A stretch of 64,000 nucleotides of DNA from Isoetes taiwanensis (Eukaryota; Streptophyta; Lycopodiopsida; Isoetales; Isoetaceae), in the NCBI GenBank assembly GCA_021234155.1, contig JAJEKV010000126.1, positions 1,767,863 to 1,831,862 of the forward strand, given 5' to 3'. The notes below the pieces were generated by a model, which saw nothing but the letters and a program-made list of their open reading frames with translations, did not search any database and was not told the DNA's origin. Numbering within the stretch: the stretch's first letter is position 1; each line of letters opens with the position of its first letter. The position numbers were made by a program, and so were the translations under genes. This document shows positions 44,524 through 56,179 of this stretch, piece by piece.

Positions 44524-46371
44524 TAAGCATGAATCTGACTAGAAATCCGGCAATATTAGAGAATTGTTCGTCAAGAACTAAATGGTAAATCTAATGACAA
44601 CACCATATTAAGTATAGGGGTTGCGGATAGCCTTATCAAAAGAGAAATGCAAAGATGAGGTGGCATAATAGCGGATAGAAAAGAGCACTTAATAGAAGGA
44701 ACTTACTTATTTTGTGGATGTCGTTATAGTTTGATACTCATTCAAGTGGTTATGTTTTAAACTTTGAGTTGGATATGTAGAAGAGATGAATGCAAGAATT
44801 CAAATTGCTTGCCTAGAGTCCATACAAAGTGTATATTCCCATGCACAAATTGACCTGCAAAACAGTCAATATAAAATATTATTCTTAGTCCATTATCTGT
44901 GGTGCTTGGATTTCACTATCTATCTATCTATATTAGTTGCAGAACAATAATGCGTGGTGAATCATCAGGGTAGATTAGTTGCAACAATCATGAATGGACA
45001 ATGGAATAAATACCTCGTTCATGCTCATTTATGCAGATCAAAGCGGGACTTTAGTATCTTAGCTGCAAAGCAATTCATGTGTATTTAAGATTTAGGAATT
45101 ACAGAAATCCATGAACGAATATAGAATATACATTACTTGCTTTCCTAAATCCGAAACACAAATTGATACTTTATCCCATATCTTCCCTAACTCCACCTAG
45201 CCAAAGCCATAATAAAACTCGCAAAAATTATTTCTCCCAGCTAAAACTTAAAGAACACAACTATGCTCCTAATGAATGCATTTACAATAAATGAGGGAAA
45301 ATAAATTAGTGTAGACATGTTATGTTCAATACTTAAGGAGTTTTTGAAGATCACATAGGATAAGCTTGCTTGTAACTTCCTCTTTGGCAAAACTATCTCC
45401 AGTGTAATGGTCTTGAAATTACGTGAATGGAAGGGACATGAAATAGAACCTTGTGCAAACCCCGTGAGATAAAAGAAATAAATGTATCAACTTCGAAAGC
45501 AAATTTAAGAGCTTTTATATGTACTTTACTACCATACTGCATTAGAGTTTTCGCGAATGTTAGGCTTGAGATGTCGATAGTTTAATAAGCTACATTCCTT
45601 TCCCTCTTCTAATTATTGCCCCAAAGATGTAATCTATTCAAGTAATTCTCCATAACCTCAAGAAAGCAACACATTCTCGATAAGCACTTGCTACCTTCCA
45701 TGTTAGATTGGCATGAATATTGCACAACAAAATAGAAGCTATCAAAATGGAAGTAAAGAATCGAAGCTTTTATATGATCAAACAATCAATAATAGAACTA
45801 CACTATTATATCGAAAGTATTACCCAAATCGAAAAATTTATCTAAGTAATTCTGAGGCCGCTTAGTCAGCCTCAACTATAATGTCAAGAAACATGAGAAT
45901 AACATCCTTGGAAACTCTTAGAGTTGTGGGAGATTTTAACCGGCCGAGAACAAATTCCATCGCGACAAATTAGCTTGCATAAAGTCGCCATGATGCCTAT
46001 GACATCAAAAACCTAGATAAAATGTGATAGATAAAAAGGAAAGCCGAAATCAACTACCAAATGAAATAAAACTACAATAACTAAAAGCCACATTACCCTC
46101 AAAGGAAATGCAAGTGAATGCCAAAACGAATCGAAAGACCGAAATCCCCAATGGGCTCACGCCCGCTGAACCTCGCTTGGTTCTTTTTCAAAGACAATGA
46201 TAACCCAAGAAATTGTAAAAATTAAACATACACCGCTAGAAGTTTGCTTCCATCACAAAGACTTATCACTAAGCTGATTATCCTAAGGTATAAGAGAATC
46301 TGAAACACCCGACCGCTTACTTCTATATATTACATAAATGACTTCTTACAACAAATATGAAAATGAGTCTC
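44524..46371. other. AT-rich stretch without recognisable gene
   Basis: A short CTAT run lies at 44,916-44,933. No open frame longer than 60 codons or recognisable element end was found up to the 5' LTR of element B. Confidence 0.4.
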
Positions 46372-46948
46372 TGTTAGTCCTTTGCGGCCTCCCCGCATGT
46401 GACTATTCATGCATACGACGGACTAAGTCAAGTCCATGATTCGCCGCACCCGTCAGCCGGGCCAAAGGCTCGCCAGAAGACCGCGTAATTTCACGCCAGA
46501 CAGCGACAATTTTTCCGGGCGCCAACAAGAGGCTACTGCATTAAAGTGATCTTACCACACGCCTCGCTGGCCAATCACGGGCCGATTTCGCTGAGGCATC
46601 ACAAGATTCCTCAAGAAATCGTGCCTCCCTTCCGTGAGTCGGCACTCTAAATCAGAGTGTCTATATTGGGCCAAAGGCCACTATATATATGAGTAGAGCT
46701 AAGACATGAGTTTTAGATGTAGTTTTGAGTCTTGTCTCACCGCTTTTCTCTATTACGAGCTCATGTATCTTCATTGACATCAAGGAAGCTTATTATTGTG
46801 ATCTCATAGTTCTTTTTGTTTTCTTTTCTCTTTCTTGTTCTTTCTTGCAAATCCCACGTGATATAGCTCCCTTGATTCTCCTCTTAGATCCCGTGGTCCC
46901 CGCTGCAGGGTCGCCTTTGCAGAGTTCTTCAACCTGCACTCCCAAACA
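46372..46948 (+). repeat. 5' LTR of element B
   Basis: It begins TGTTAGTCC and ends CCCAAACA, with TATATATGAG near 46,685-46,694 as probable promoter. It pairs with 60,002-60,590. Confidence 0.9.
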
Positions 46949-46984
46949 CCGCTGCCGGGCCGCCGGGTTCATCTTTCTTCCATC

Positions 46985-48400
46985 ATGTCTCCGCCGAGGT
47001 TTTCACTCAAGAACTTTTGCCAAATCCGCCGGCTCGACCGGGAGCGCCATCAACGACGCGAGGCCGCTCGATATGTGGCGCGACATCGCTTATATTATTG
47101 AGGAGGTCGCCTCCTCGCCACAGCCGGGCCGGCACCTCCTACCCCTGCATCATTCTCTACCAGTGGTCTCCCCTGTGTGTCACATTGTTCACAACCGCAC
47201 TTCCAATAACATGCCCCCTCGCTCAGCCCACGCCACTATTTCCGCACTCCCTCGACAAAGACCTATATCAATATCCCTTCAGGGTCACACCCCCTCTTCC
47301 ATCACAACCTTCTTCACCTCCCCGTGGATGGGCTACCATCAAGTGTCTTTTGACCCCGCCCACGCTCACTCTACTCTTCGCCTTCTCCATCTTTCACCCA
47401 CGCCTTCCCCGCTTATCAAAAACCACCTGATCTCAAAACCCAATGAGGATTCGCCTCAAGGCCCCTTCCCCACCGGGATGCTATTTTATGGACCACCTGT
47501 TTTTCGGCCCCACCCCTTGCACTCCGGCCTCGTGCAAGCCCTCCCTCTCTATGCTTCCCCGGTGATATCCCCAATCCAATCCACTGCCTGCTGCCCTGTC
47601 TGGCCTTCCCTCCAACCCTAATTTGAAACCGACTTATCCAACTTCTTTTGGCAAATACTCCAAAGGCAAACCTTTTTGGATCAGAAAGTGCTCTGCTCAC
47701 ATGGAAGAATTCAAGCCTGGGCCATTCTCGAATCTGGCCATGCGCAACCACAACTCAAATTTCATATCTTTTTCGACCACGCCAGAGGCTTTCATCAAGG
47801 GTTAGAAGCCAACAAAAGCCACCGGAAACGTGAGTTGGCAGGAAATGAAGATCAGCTTTTGTCTCATTATGGCACCACGGATGATGATCAAGCATTTTAA
47901 AGCAACTCAATGACCTTCTCAAAGAAGAGCCCACTGAGTTCCGCCAGGATTTTGGCGACCGCCTTCACATTCTTGTCAAGAACTCCGTGAGTACCCCACG
48001 CCAGCCGTGATCCTGCCCCGTTTCTCAAGTAGGCCTTCCCTCCTCGCTATTCGACTCATGACAATACCTCAAGGCCCCAAGTCTCTCGAGAGGTGCCATT
48101 GAATTGGTCAATCACTCTGGCCAATGTTTCGCCTCGGGTGTTGCTCCTCGCAGAACCCCCTTTCATGCCCCCACATGGTGGTTCTAACTCGCTCAACCTC
48201 GCCAGCAACCACAACGCCGGCCACATCCGTGTACTATTTGTAAGTATCAAGGTCATCCGCCAATGAATGCAACGCCCAATGGATCCTCATTGTAAAAAGA
48301 TGCAATATGTGCAATCATGCCACTAAGAATGCACGCCATCTCATCCTACACCTTTTCGAAATAAAATGGTCTTCAAGTCCAAACCACGCTTCAACAAATA
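46985..48400 (+). pseudogene. Gag of element B
   Basis: The presumed ATG at 46,985 (MSPPRFSLKN) lies 37 nt after the LTR and aligns with element A's MSVQNFTPKN. The capsid-like part with LSHYGTTDDDQ occurs near 47,855-47,895. Two zinc knuckles appear near 48,230-48,275 (CTICKYQGH, whose last Cys is reached only after a one-base shift) and near 48,300-48,335 (CNMCNHATKNA). The frame changes at least four times. The long open frame that begins at 46,725 is partly LTR and is not a separate gene. Confidence 0.7.
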
Positions 48401-49313
48401 ACAATCATATCCGGCCAAGAATATCAAGTTTTCCAACAACTCTAGCAACATCAACAATGCCAGCTAGATTCACAACAGGCTACAAGCCCATCTCGCCAGC
48501 CTACCTGGGACAAGGCAAACTGGCCCCTCCCTTTGATCCTTCAAAAGCTCAATGTTATCATTGTCATGAATGGGGCTGGTCACACCCACCACTCAAGGCT
48601 CCCTCAACTTCCTCAAGTTCAAGTTCAACTTCCCGGGTTCCAATCAACCGCTTCTCATTCACCTACTATCAACTCGGGTGGCTAATCCAGAATGTGGCCC
48701 TCGGCCCGCTTTTTGAGAAAAACCTCCTCTACGCCTCAACAACAAATGGGCCCCTCACCTACCAAGGCCTACTTCTAATCCTATGGATCAACAAGCTCGA
48801 GGAGATTTATCAGTTTCAACCCTCCCTCGGCCCAAATCACCAATTCTGCTGGTCTTGTCTGGCTAAGCCACACATCGCTTCACGCTCCTTTCGATCATCA
48901 TTCCCGCGACACGCGAACCTCGCTTTTGTCAGTTTAAACTGCCCCTCATGAAGATGATAAAAGTTCACTTCGCGACTGATCTTTAATAAACTTATGCCTC
49001 ACGCTTTCGCCCAAAGTGAGACAAAGTATTCTGAAACTCATGCGTGCTGCGAAGGTCGAACCTTTGGCAAATGTTTCCCACGCCACCACTGAAGCTCAAG
49101 AGTCACAAGCCAGACCGGCTTACTCATCTCCTCCACCAACAGACGCTTCCTCGGCCATATCCCAATATTGCTGCTGAGCGAGTCAAAGAAGTCTCGCCTT
49201 TTACCTCGTGACTCGCCTAATCGATCCTCGCTGACCCATTTTCATGTTCCTTTGAACTTCCGGGCGAACTTTGCCAAGATCAAGATTCCTTTGAGCCCGC
49301 CACTATTTTCCTT

Positions 49314-49796
49314 TTGAAACTCATTCCATTCCTTAAAGACCGCCACTTCTTCCCTTACCTGGCTCGTAGGAGTCGTTGTAACTTCCAACACCCACTGCAT
49401 GCCACTTTGGAAATCAACATATCAATTCTCATGTCCAAATTGATGGTGGTAGTGCCGCCAATCTCATTACTGATAAACTCAGGAAGGAATTCGCACGTAA
49501 ACAATTATACCGCGCTCCTTATGACATCAAGTTGGCAAATGGCCATATCACGCCGGCCCCTCGGCATGCCACTCCTCTCTTCATATCGCGCTATGATCTC
49601 AAATTCCCTTAGAATTTGGTGTTTGAAAAGTCGAGAAGATCCCCTGGCGATTATGAAAATGTCAAGTTGGATCTACCTTTCTCCGCCAGTTGGCGGTTAT
49701 TCACATCGGGCTAGGAACCAACTTGTGCTATCACCGGCTGCCATCGTAAATGCACGGCGGATCTCGAACTGGCTACAATTGATTTCCTCACGGTGA
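49314..49796 (+). pseudogene. Aspartic protease of element B
   Basis: From 49,430 the frame HVQIDGGSAANLITDKLRKE continues through YDIKLANGHIT without a stop to about 49,570. The D-G-G-S active site is the same as in element A. Upstream and downstream parts are in other frames. Confidence 0.78.
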
Positions 49797-50479
49797 ACGC
49801 CAACCTTCCATCTCCCGGCTACCTCGACTCTCAAGAAGCACACAAAAATACTGGTCATGTTCAAGCTCCTCCACGGGCTCCCTCTCTCACCTTTACCCCC
49901 GAAAGTAGCGCCGGGATCCCCGGGTGACATGACGCCGACGTGACTGTGCCGCGGGCGTTTCTCTTTTGACCCTTACTCCCCGCTTCCCCGTAATCGTGAT
50001 TCAACGCCTTGATTATTTTTCTCAATCTACTTTCTTCTCGCAGACCGCCGATGTTCATCCCGGCTATGAAGCAAATTCTTGCTTGATGACGCCAAGAACC
50101 TCTTCTTCTTTTCTTCACCACGCAAAATGCCGCCCTCCCACATGCTTCAGCCCGCCATCGTTCGTGACACCTGAGGTTGTTCCTCATATTCGGGCTAAAC
50201 TCCGTATGGAAATCGTGGACATTGAAACAATCAACCGCCGCTTTAGCCGCCAACTTCCACCTACTTATATATAAAGCACACTGCGGACACCGCTCAAGAA
50301 ATTCAAACATATTTTTGCTTGAGCTACAAAGACCTTCGAGGTATCAAGCCGTAATTGGGGAACTCACCACCCTACCAACCCATGCACGCCTAATCTAGCA
50401 ACGACAAGATGTGCTCAACCTAAATTACCGTGGATCAGCTAAGGGGCCGGCACACAAACTCTTATTGCCGGTCCGATGA

Positions 50480-51185
50480 GTGAGGTCAAACGATTCTCAA
50501 TGGGTGAGCCCCATCGCCATTGCCTCAAAACACAATGGTAAGATCCCGCTTATGCGATTACGGTAGTAAAAAAACTCAATCAAGCTACCTGAGCGTGATC
50601 ACTTTCCGCTTCCTTCACTGTGTTCTGGAAGAAGTTGCTGGTCGCGAGATGTACTCTTTCATGGATGGTTTTTCTGGGTACAATCAAATTTCTATCAAGC
50701 AAGACGACCAACTCAAACCACCTTCACAACCTTCGCGGGGCACTTCGCCTACAAGGTGGTCCCTTTTTGGTTTGTCAAACTCTCTCCTTCAACTTTTCAA
50801 ATAAGATCATGCTCTCCTCCTCAAGGCCTTTCAAGACTTCTATGAAGGATAAACCTTTTCTTCTATCTTTCTAAGATGATTTTTCCCGCTTACAACTCCA
50901 TGGATGATCACTTGGAAAAATTGGAACTTGTTTTTCAAAAATGTGATGAATCAGTAATTAGTCTCAACTCCGAAGTGCACTTTCTCGCCACCAGCGCTCG
51001 TTGGGTCATGTGGTCGTATAGAAGAAGGCATCACCAATGCATCCCGCTTAAGATCAGTTGTGTAACGAAAAGCACAAGCACCGCTCAATATCAAAGAGAC
51101 ACGCCTTTCCCCGTAATAATTACCCACCTTCATTCCCCGACTTGCGCCTATAATCAATCTCCCATTCATAAACTCATTGTGTGAT
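50480..51185 (+). pseudogene. Reverse transcriptase of element B
   Basis: MYSFMDGFSGYNQISIKQ at about 50,649-50,702 is followed by a broken FxDDFSRL region near 50,870-50,890, where a TAA directly precedes the Asp pair. Later RT/connection sequence (KCDESVISLNSEVHF) lies near 50,940-50,985. At least three frames are involved. It is the same RT lineage as element A. Confidence 0.82.
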
Positions 51186-51730
51186 GAATCCACTTGGGCT
51201 TGGAATTCCTGCCGAGGCCGCCGTGGTTGAAGTCAAGTATTTACCCGTGCCCCGGCCCCCTCTTGTTCCTCCTCAATGGGACAAGCCTTTCCACGCTCAT
51301 GTTGACGCCTCTCGCTTTTGCCATTGGTGCCGCTCTCTCTCAGCCTATAATGAAACCACGCGATAAACCAATCCGCTTATGCCACCGAAACTCAATCCTC
51401 GCCGGTTTAACTATTCGGCCACGTAACGCCAAGCTTTGGGCTTAAGCCAGTCCAACCCGCTCGACATTATTTGTTGGGTGCAGCCGCATCAGTTCTTTGT
51501 TGACCATCAAGCTCTTCTTTATTTTGATCAACAAAGCCACGTTTCACGTGGTCGAATTCGTTTCCCGTTGGGTCCTTCTTCCGCAAAGAGTTCGCCCCTT
51601 TGAAATTGAATTCATAAGGCGTGCAAATCCCATGTGGTGCCTCGATTATCTTCATACATCCACACCTGATGATCCGCCCATCGCTTCGGACTTTCCAGAC
51701 GCCAATTGTTTCTCGGTCACTCGCCACGTT
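51186..51730 (+). pseudogene. RNase H of element B
   Basis: QWDKPFHAHVDASRF near 51,275-51,320 contains the first catalytic Asp and matches element A's KPFHVHVDVS. Further parts follow as LINKATF.. near 51,520-51,540 and DDPPIASDFPDANCFS near 51,670-51,715. Frame changes lie between them. Confidence 0.72.
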
Positions 51731-51879
51731 TCCCATTGGTTTCACAACTTTCAGCAATATCTTCACCGTGCTCTTCCTCCCGCCGATCCGGACGCCTTCT
51801 CCGACAAGCCAGCCCCGCCACCGCCGCTTCTCGAGAAGTCCGACTATACCATGGCGGTTGCGTGCCATTTGTAAGGCAA

Positions 51880-52959
51880 CGGTGGCAAACATGCCGGTCC
51901 TCCTGGGCCGCTGTGTCCCTCCCTCATGAGGTGCCCGATATTGTTCGACAAGCCCACGCATGGGCTCGGGAAAATGGTGACGCCACTCAAGACGCAAAAT
52001 TCTTTTCGCGTGATACCGCCTACTTTCAAAGATGCCCACGCTATGCTCGCGACGCAGGACGCCTCGCCGGGCCGCGGGTGGGAAAGCCCACGCCTCGCGG
52101 ATGCTCTCTTCCCTTGACGGCCGCCACTTCACACCCCTTCAAAGAAATGGGGAATGGATTTTGTGGGGTCCATGGACTCCATCCCAAGACACCCGCGTCT
52201 GCTATATTCCTCAAGTCATCACGGATTATGCTACTAAATGGGCTAAGCTTGTGCCTTCCTGCATAACACCGCCGCCAAAGACGCCTAAGGTCCCTACAGA
52301 GTATCATCACGCCGCTTTGGTTGTCCCACCTGAATCATAGTGATCGCGGGCGCAGCATTTTGTCAATCATACCGCCAAGGAGCCGACGGATTATCTTCAC
52401 ATCCAACACCTAAGAGTACACCCTTATTATCCTAAGGTAATGGCTATTGAAAGTAAAATTTCAACAAAACACTCATCACAGCTTCTCAAGAAAATTTAGG
52501 GAGCGCTTTCACTCAATCGTGACCGGGCGTAGTGTTGCCTACTTTTTGGGCTTACAACAATTAGTTTCCAAAATCAAGCACGGGTCACACTCCTTTCAAA
52601 CCGTTTATGGTCAAGAAGCTCTCATGCCTTTTGAATATATTCTTCCAACTCTCAACTTGCTACAAAATTTCATAATCCACCCTCACAGACTCAAGGGAAG
52701 GGTTTATCAATCGAAATGTTTTGATGAACTTAGGCGTGATGCTTGTATACTGTTCTTCATGGACAAATCAGCTGCAAAAATCTTTACATGACAAATGTAT
52801 TAAGACAAAAACATTCGTGAGAAGGAGATTTTGCTCCTTCTTTATGATTCTACAAAATTTTCCCGCAAGTTAAAGTTTCATGGTTTTGGTCCTTATCAAA
52901 TTGTTCGAAGTGGTATAACCCAAATAAGCTTGCCGGGTCGACTAGATGGCACTCCATTA
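51880..52959 (+). pseudogene. Integrase of element B, broken
   Basis: The zinc-domain remnant lies near 51,900-52,070. The first catalytic Asp is seen in the KEMGNGFCGVH/MDFVG region near 52,145-52,170. YGQEALMPFEYILPTL near 52,610-52,655 is intact, but the region of the second Asp and the Glu (52,330-52,460) is split by stops and frame changes. It ends at DGTPL near 52,950, where the 3.06-kb insertion begins. Confidence 0.82.
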
Positions 52960-53692
52960 AAGTCGTGATTTAATTAAAGTGACTCATTCCATTCCCACTT
53001 TTTCTGAACTGCTATTTTACACAAAAGGAGCACCCTAATCCTAAACCCGGCCCTTAATCTCGAATTTTATTCAAGCATCAGGCTTCCAAGCTTTCTCCCG
53101 CTTTCGGATAAATGAAGTCGTAGTCCCTCGCTTTTGGGGCTTATTTGTCATTCAAAATAAGAGTTTTTCGCGGAGGTGAATTCCCTTTACCAAGACATTG
53201 CGGCTCTATTTTCTTGTGGGTGGGTAGAGACAAGAGATCAAATTTCAACAAAATTGCTAAATTGTTTACTTAATCACCAAAAAATACTAGTTTTGAGATA
53301 CCTTATATTTATAAATGGGCTTATTACAATATATATTACAATCGGGTAGTTTACCATAGTGGTCGTGTGATATCACAATGATTACAATCTCTTCAGTTTC
53401 ACATGAACCACCCAAGGCAAACTACGCATGGAGCTCGGCCCAAGTCACTGAAAGCAACTTGCATGCATCTATAGAAATTTGTATGAGGAGTTCCTTCAGA
53501 GGGCCACGCGGGTTGTATGTCAAATCGATGCTACCACCCTCTTTCTGTGATCTTCTTCAATGAACTCTGTCTTTTTCATCGCCCCAAGCATGTACTATCT
53601 CGTCGGCATATGACCTAGTGACAAAAATCAAGCTAGTCAAGGGATGCTACGTGCCTAGTAAATGAAATAAAACACGCTCTCGTGGCCATTTT

Positions 53693-54003
53693 GAAAAATA
53701 CAGTCTCTGAGTCTTCGACTCGCGAATGAGAAAGGCGCACAAAAGTTTAAAAAGCGCAGCTTTTAGGGTCAAGGTTTTTCGAGTACCCGCGAAATGAGAA
53801 AGGCGTACCAAAGCGTAAAACACGCTTTTTAGGGGTCGGCGGCCTTTCTCGACTAGCTAGAGTTGAGAAAGGCACAAAGTTTAAAAACGCAGCTGGGTCG
53901 CAAGGCCTTTCTCGAGCTCAAAGCTTAAAAACGCTAGCTAGCTGGGAGTACTTTCGACTACGAGTCGAAAGGTACTGTGAGTAAAAGTAAATTTCAAGGG
54001 CCA
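53693..54003. mobile_element. 311-bp foldback element with internal repeats
   Basis: Ends TGGCCATTTTGAAAAATAC and (inverted) TGGCCCTTGAAATTTAC pair, followed by CGACTCG / CGAGTCG. Inside are about four degenerate units of GAGAAAGGC...AAAGTTTAAAAACGC, several followed by the inverse GCCTTTCTC. It lies nested within the 3.06-kb insertion. Confidence 0.65.
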
Positions 54004-55400
54004 GAGGTTATTTTCTTTTATGAGCATCATTTTATCTATCTATCCATCTAATTTTCCACCATAGTTTATTATTCTATCACACATTAGTACTTTTATACTA
54101 CCACACAATTAGCACACACCAATACATAATTAGTACTTTATACTCACTACAATTAGTATGGAAGTAATAACATTAGCATTTTTATACATTAAGCATAATA
54201 CTAGTTTTAGGACACATTAGTAGGTTGAAGAGCACATTTAATGTGTATAATTAGCACACATTTAATGTGTTAAATTTTTCCCTTAGAATAAGAATATATG
54301 CCTAGAAAACATGCACCATGGCAAACATAATGTTTAACGTAGGAAATATTAGGCCCTACCACATGTGCCATTTTATTACCCCCATATATCGCTTCTATAC
54401 CTGAGTGAGGGGGCCTCCAAAAAGAGGAGAGCACCTCTTAAAAATGTCAAGGTAAAAATGGAAAGGGAGGGGCCAAAAAAAGGGTAATGAAAATGCTACC
54501 TCCACATTAAAGGGGTCACCCAAAAATTTGAAAAAGTGCTGAAAGTGTACCTCAAAAGAAGGGTCATGTGGTCAGTGTCAGTAGCACACACATAAAAGAG
54601 AAATAGCACCGCCAAAATATAATCCTATATTACGCGATTTATTTTGAGCATCATGGAGCCTTTTTAACGATATTTTTACCCTTTTTCTAATAATAATTCC
54701 CTCTCACTTTTTCATGAAGTTGAATTTGCGCGTATACCTTTGAGACGGGCCTTTGTACCAGGAGGCACTTTTGTTTCCTGGGGTTAGGCTCCATAGCCAT
54801 AGCCTTCCACCTGAGTTGACCTCAAGAACCAAAAGTTTCACCGCTTGCAAATGGCCACACCGCTAGACTGCTTTTGATTTCGCCAAGTACTGAGAGCCCA
54901 AGTACCATGCACAATCAATCAGCTCGCTCGGCTTATTATCCCGTGATTGTTTTCACCTTTAAACCTAAGTAGCCTTATCCCCCCCACTCCACCAAAACTC
55001 CGTCGCTTTCAAAGAATCGATCTCTTCTAATCATTCTCCTTCTAGCTTTTCTCCTCGTGGCTTTCCTTTATACCTCCCTGCTTCTTTCGACGCTGCTTTT
55101 GTCTCTTATCCGACTTATTTGTAACCTCTCAAACCGACGATTAAAACCTAAGTAAGCTTCATTATTCACGCCAGAACCCTTGGTCAGATGGTGAACCGCT
55201 TCTATCCCCAGATGTAATGAGGGATTTGGTTTTATTGTTTGCATAAAAGGAAGAAGAAATAATTAATTTGAGGTAGGATTTGAGATTTTTTCTTCCGGTG
55301 ATACAGTTTCTCAAAATGTAGATTCATTTTCCTATTTTCCCCGCTATTGATGGTTTGTTGATCCAAATGCATTGCTCCATTCTCAAGCCACAGGCGCAGT

Positions 55401-55930
55401 AAAAAAAAAATTTGTTGTCATTATATTTTAATATAATAATAATTTAGTTTATTAATGTATTTTAATATTTATTTATTAATAAAGCCTATAGTTACAATAC
55501 TATATATTTATTATTATTATACATATTTATTTTATTTTATTATTTTGGAAAGGGTGGGGGGGAGACCCTCGCCTTTGCCCTCTCCCTCTCTCTCCTCTTT
55601 TTTATTTATTATTTTGGAGGTAAAGGTCAGGGGAGACCCTTGCCCCCCCTTTGCCCCAACCACTCCTCTGCCTCCCTTTGCTCTCTCACCCTCCCCTCCT
55701 CGCTTTGCCTCTTTGTTTCTCTCTCCCCTTGCCCCTTCCCCCTCCCCCTTTCCCTCCCTCCTTCTTCCAACGATCCCTCCCCGCCCTCCTCTCTTTTGCC
55801 CTTTTTCTCCTCTCCCTCCTCTTCTTCCAACTTAGCTTTCCCCTCTCTTTCTTCCTACTTTAGCCCCTTCCCCTCTTCAACCCGTGGCCCTCCTCCCTCC
55901 CTTTTCCTCCTACCTCTCCTTATCACAAGG
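55401..55930. repeat. A/T-rich then CT-rich low-complexity tract
   Basis: From about 55,401 to 55,545 the sequence is almost only A and T. From 55,555 to 55,930 it is mostly C and T on the plus strand (CCCTC/TCTCC runs). Open frames in this tract are artefacts of composition. Confidence 0.85.
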
Positions 55931-56179
55931 TGCCCCATCTCCCTCCCCAGATTCAAGAAAAATTCCCAAAAATTCCCAAAAATTCGAGGATTTGTCCTAA
56001 TTTTAATTAAATACTAATTTATTACCTACACCGTTAATGGCTTTCAGCCAAACAATTTCCTCTATATACTGCATACAATCATCCACTGTGATGCTCCTGC
56101 ATACGTGCATACAAATAGATAGTTGACTAACAAGCCAAGATATTTATATTATAGAGGAGAAATTTTTAAGCAAATGAGA

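Larger units (their letters stand above)
52960..56020. mobile_element. 3.06-kb insertion into element B with possible terminal inverted repeats
   Basis: Element A reads CACTCCATTACCTACATCG without a gap, while element B has CACTCCATTA at 52,950-52,959 and ATTACCTACACCG from 56,021. The inserted segment is thus flanked by ATTA on both sides. Its ends (AAGTCGTGATTTAATTAAAG and, inverted, AAATTAGTATTTAATTAAAA) are imperfect inverted repeats. No transposase is seen. It contains a foldback unit (53,693-54,003), AT-rich spacer, and a CT-rich tract. It could be a non-autonomous DNA transposon. Confidence 0.55.

Noticed and set aside
46725-47621. A 298-codon plus-strand ORF, the longest frame in element B's 5' part
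   Set aside because: Its first ~75 codons are LTR sequence, and homology with element A places the gag start at 46,985 in a different frame.
55455-56017. Several overlapping Pro/Ser/Leu- or Glu/Gly-rich ORFs
   Set aside because: They lie in a CT-rich low-complexity tract and exist in several frames at once. That is composition and not coding.
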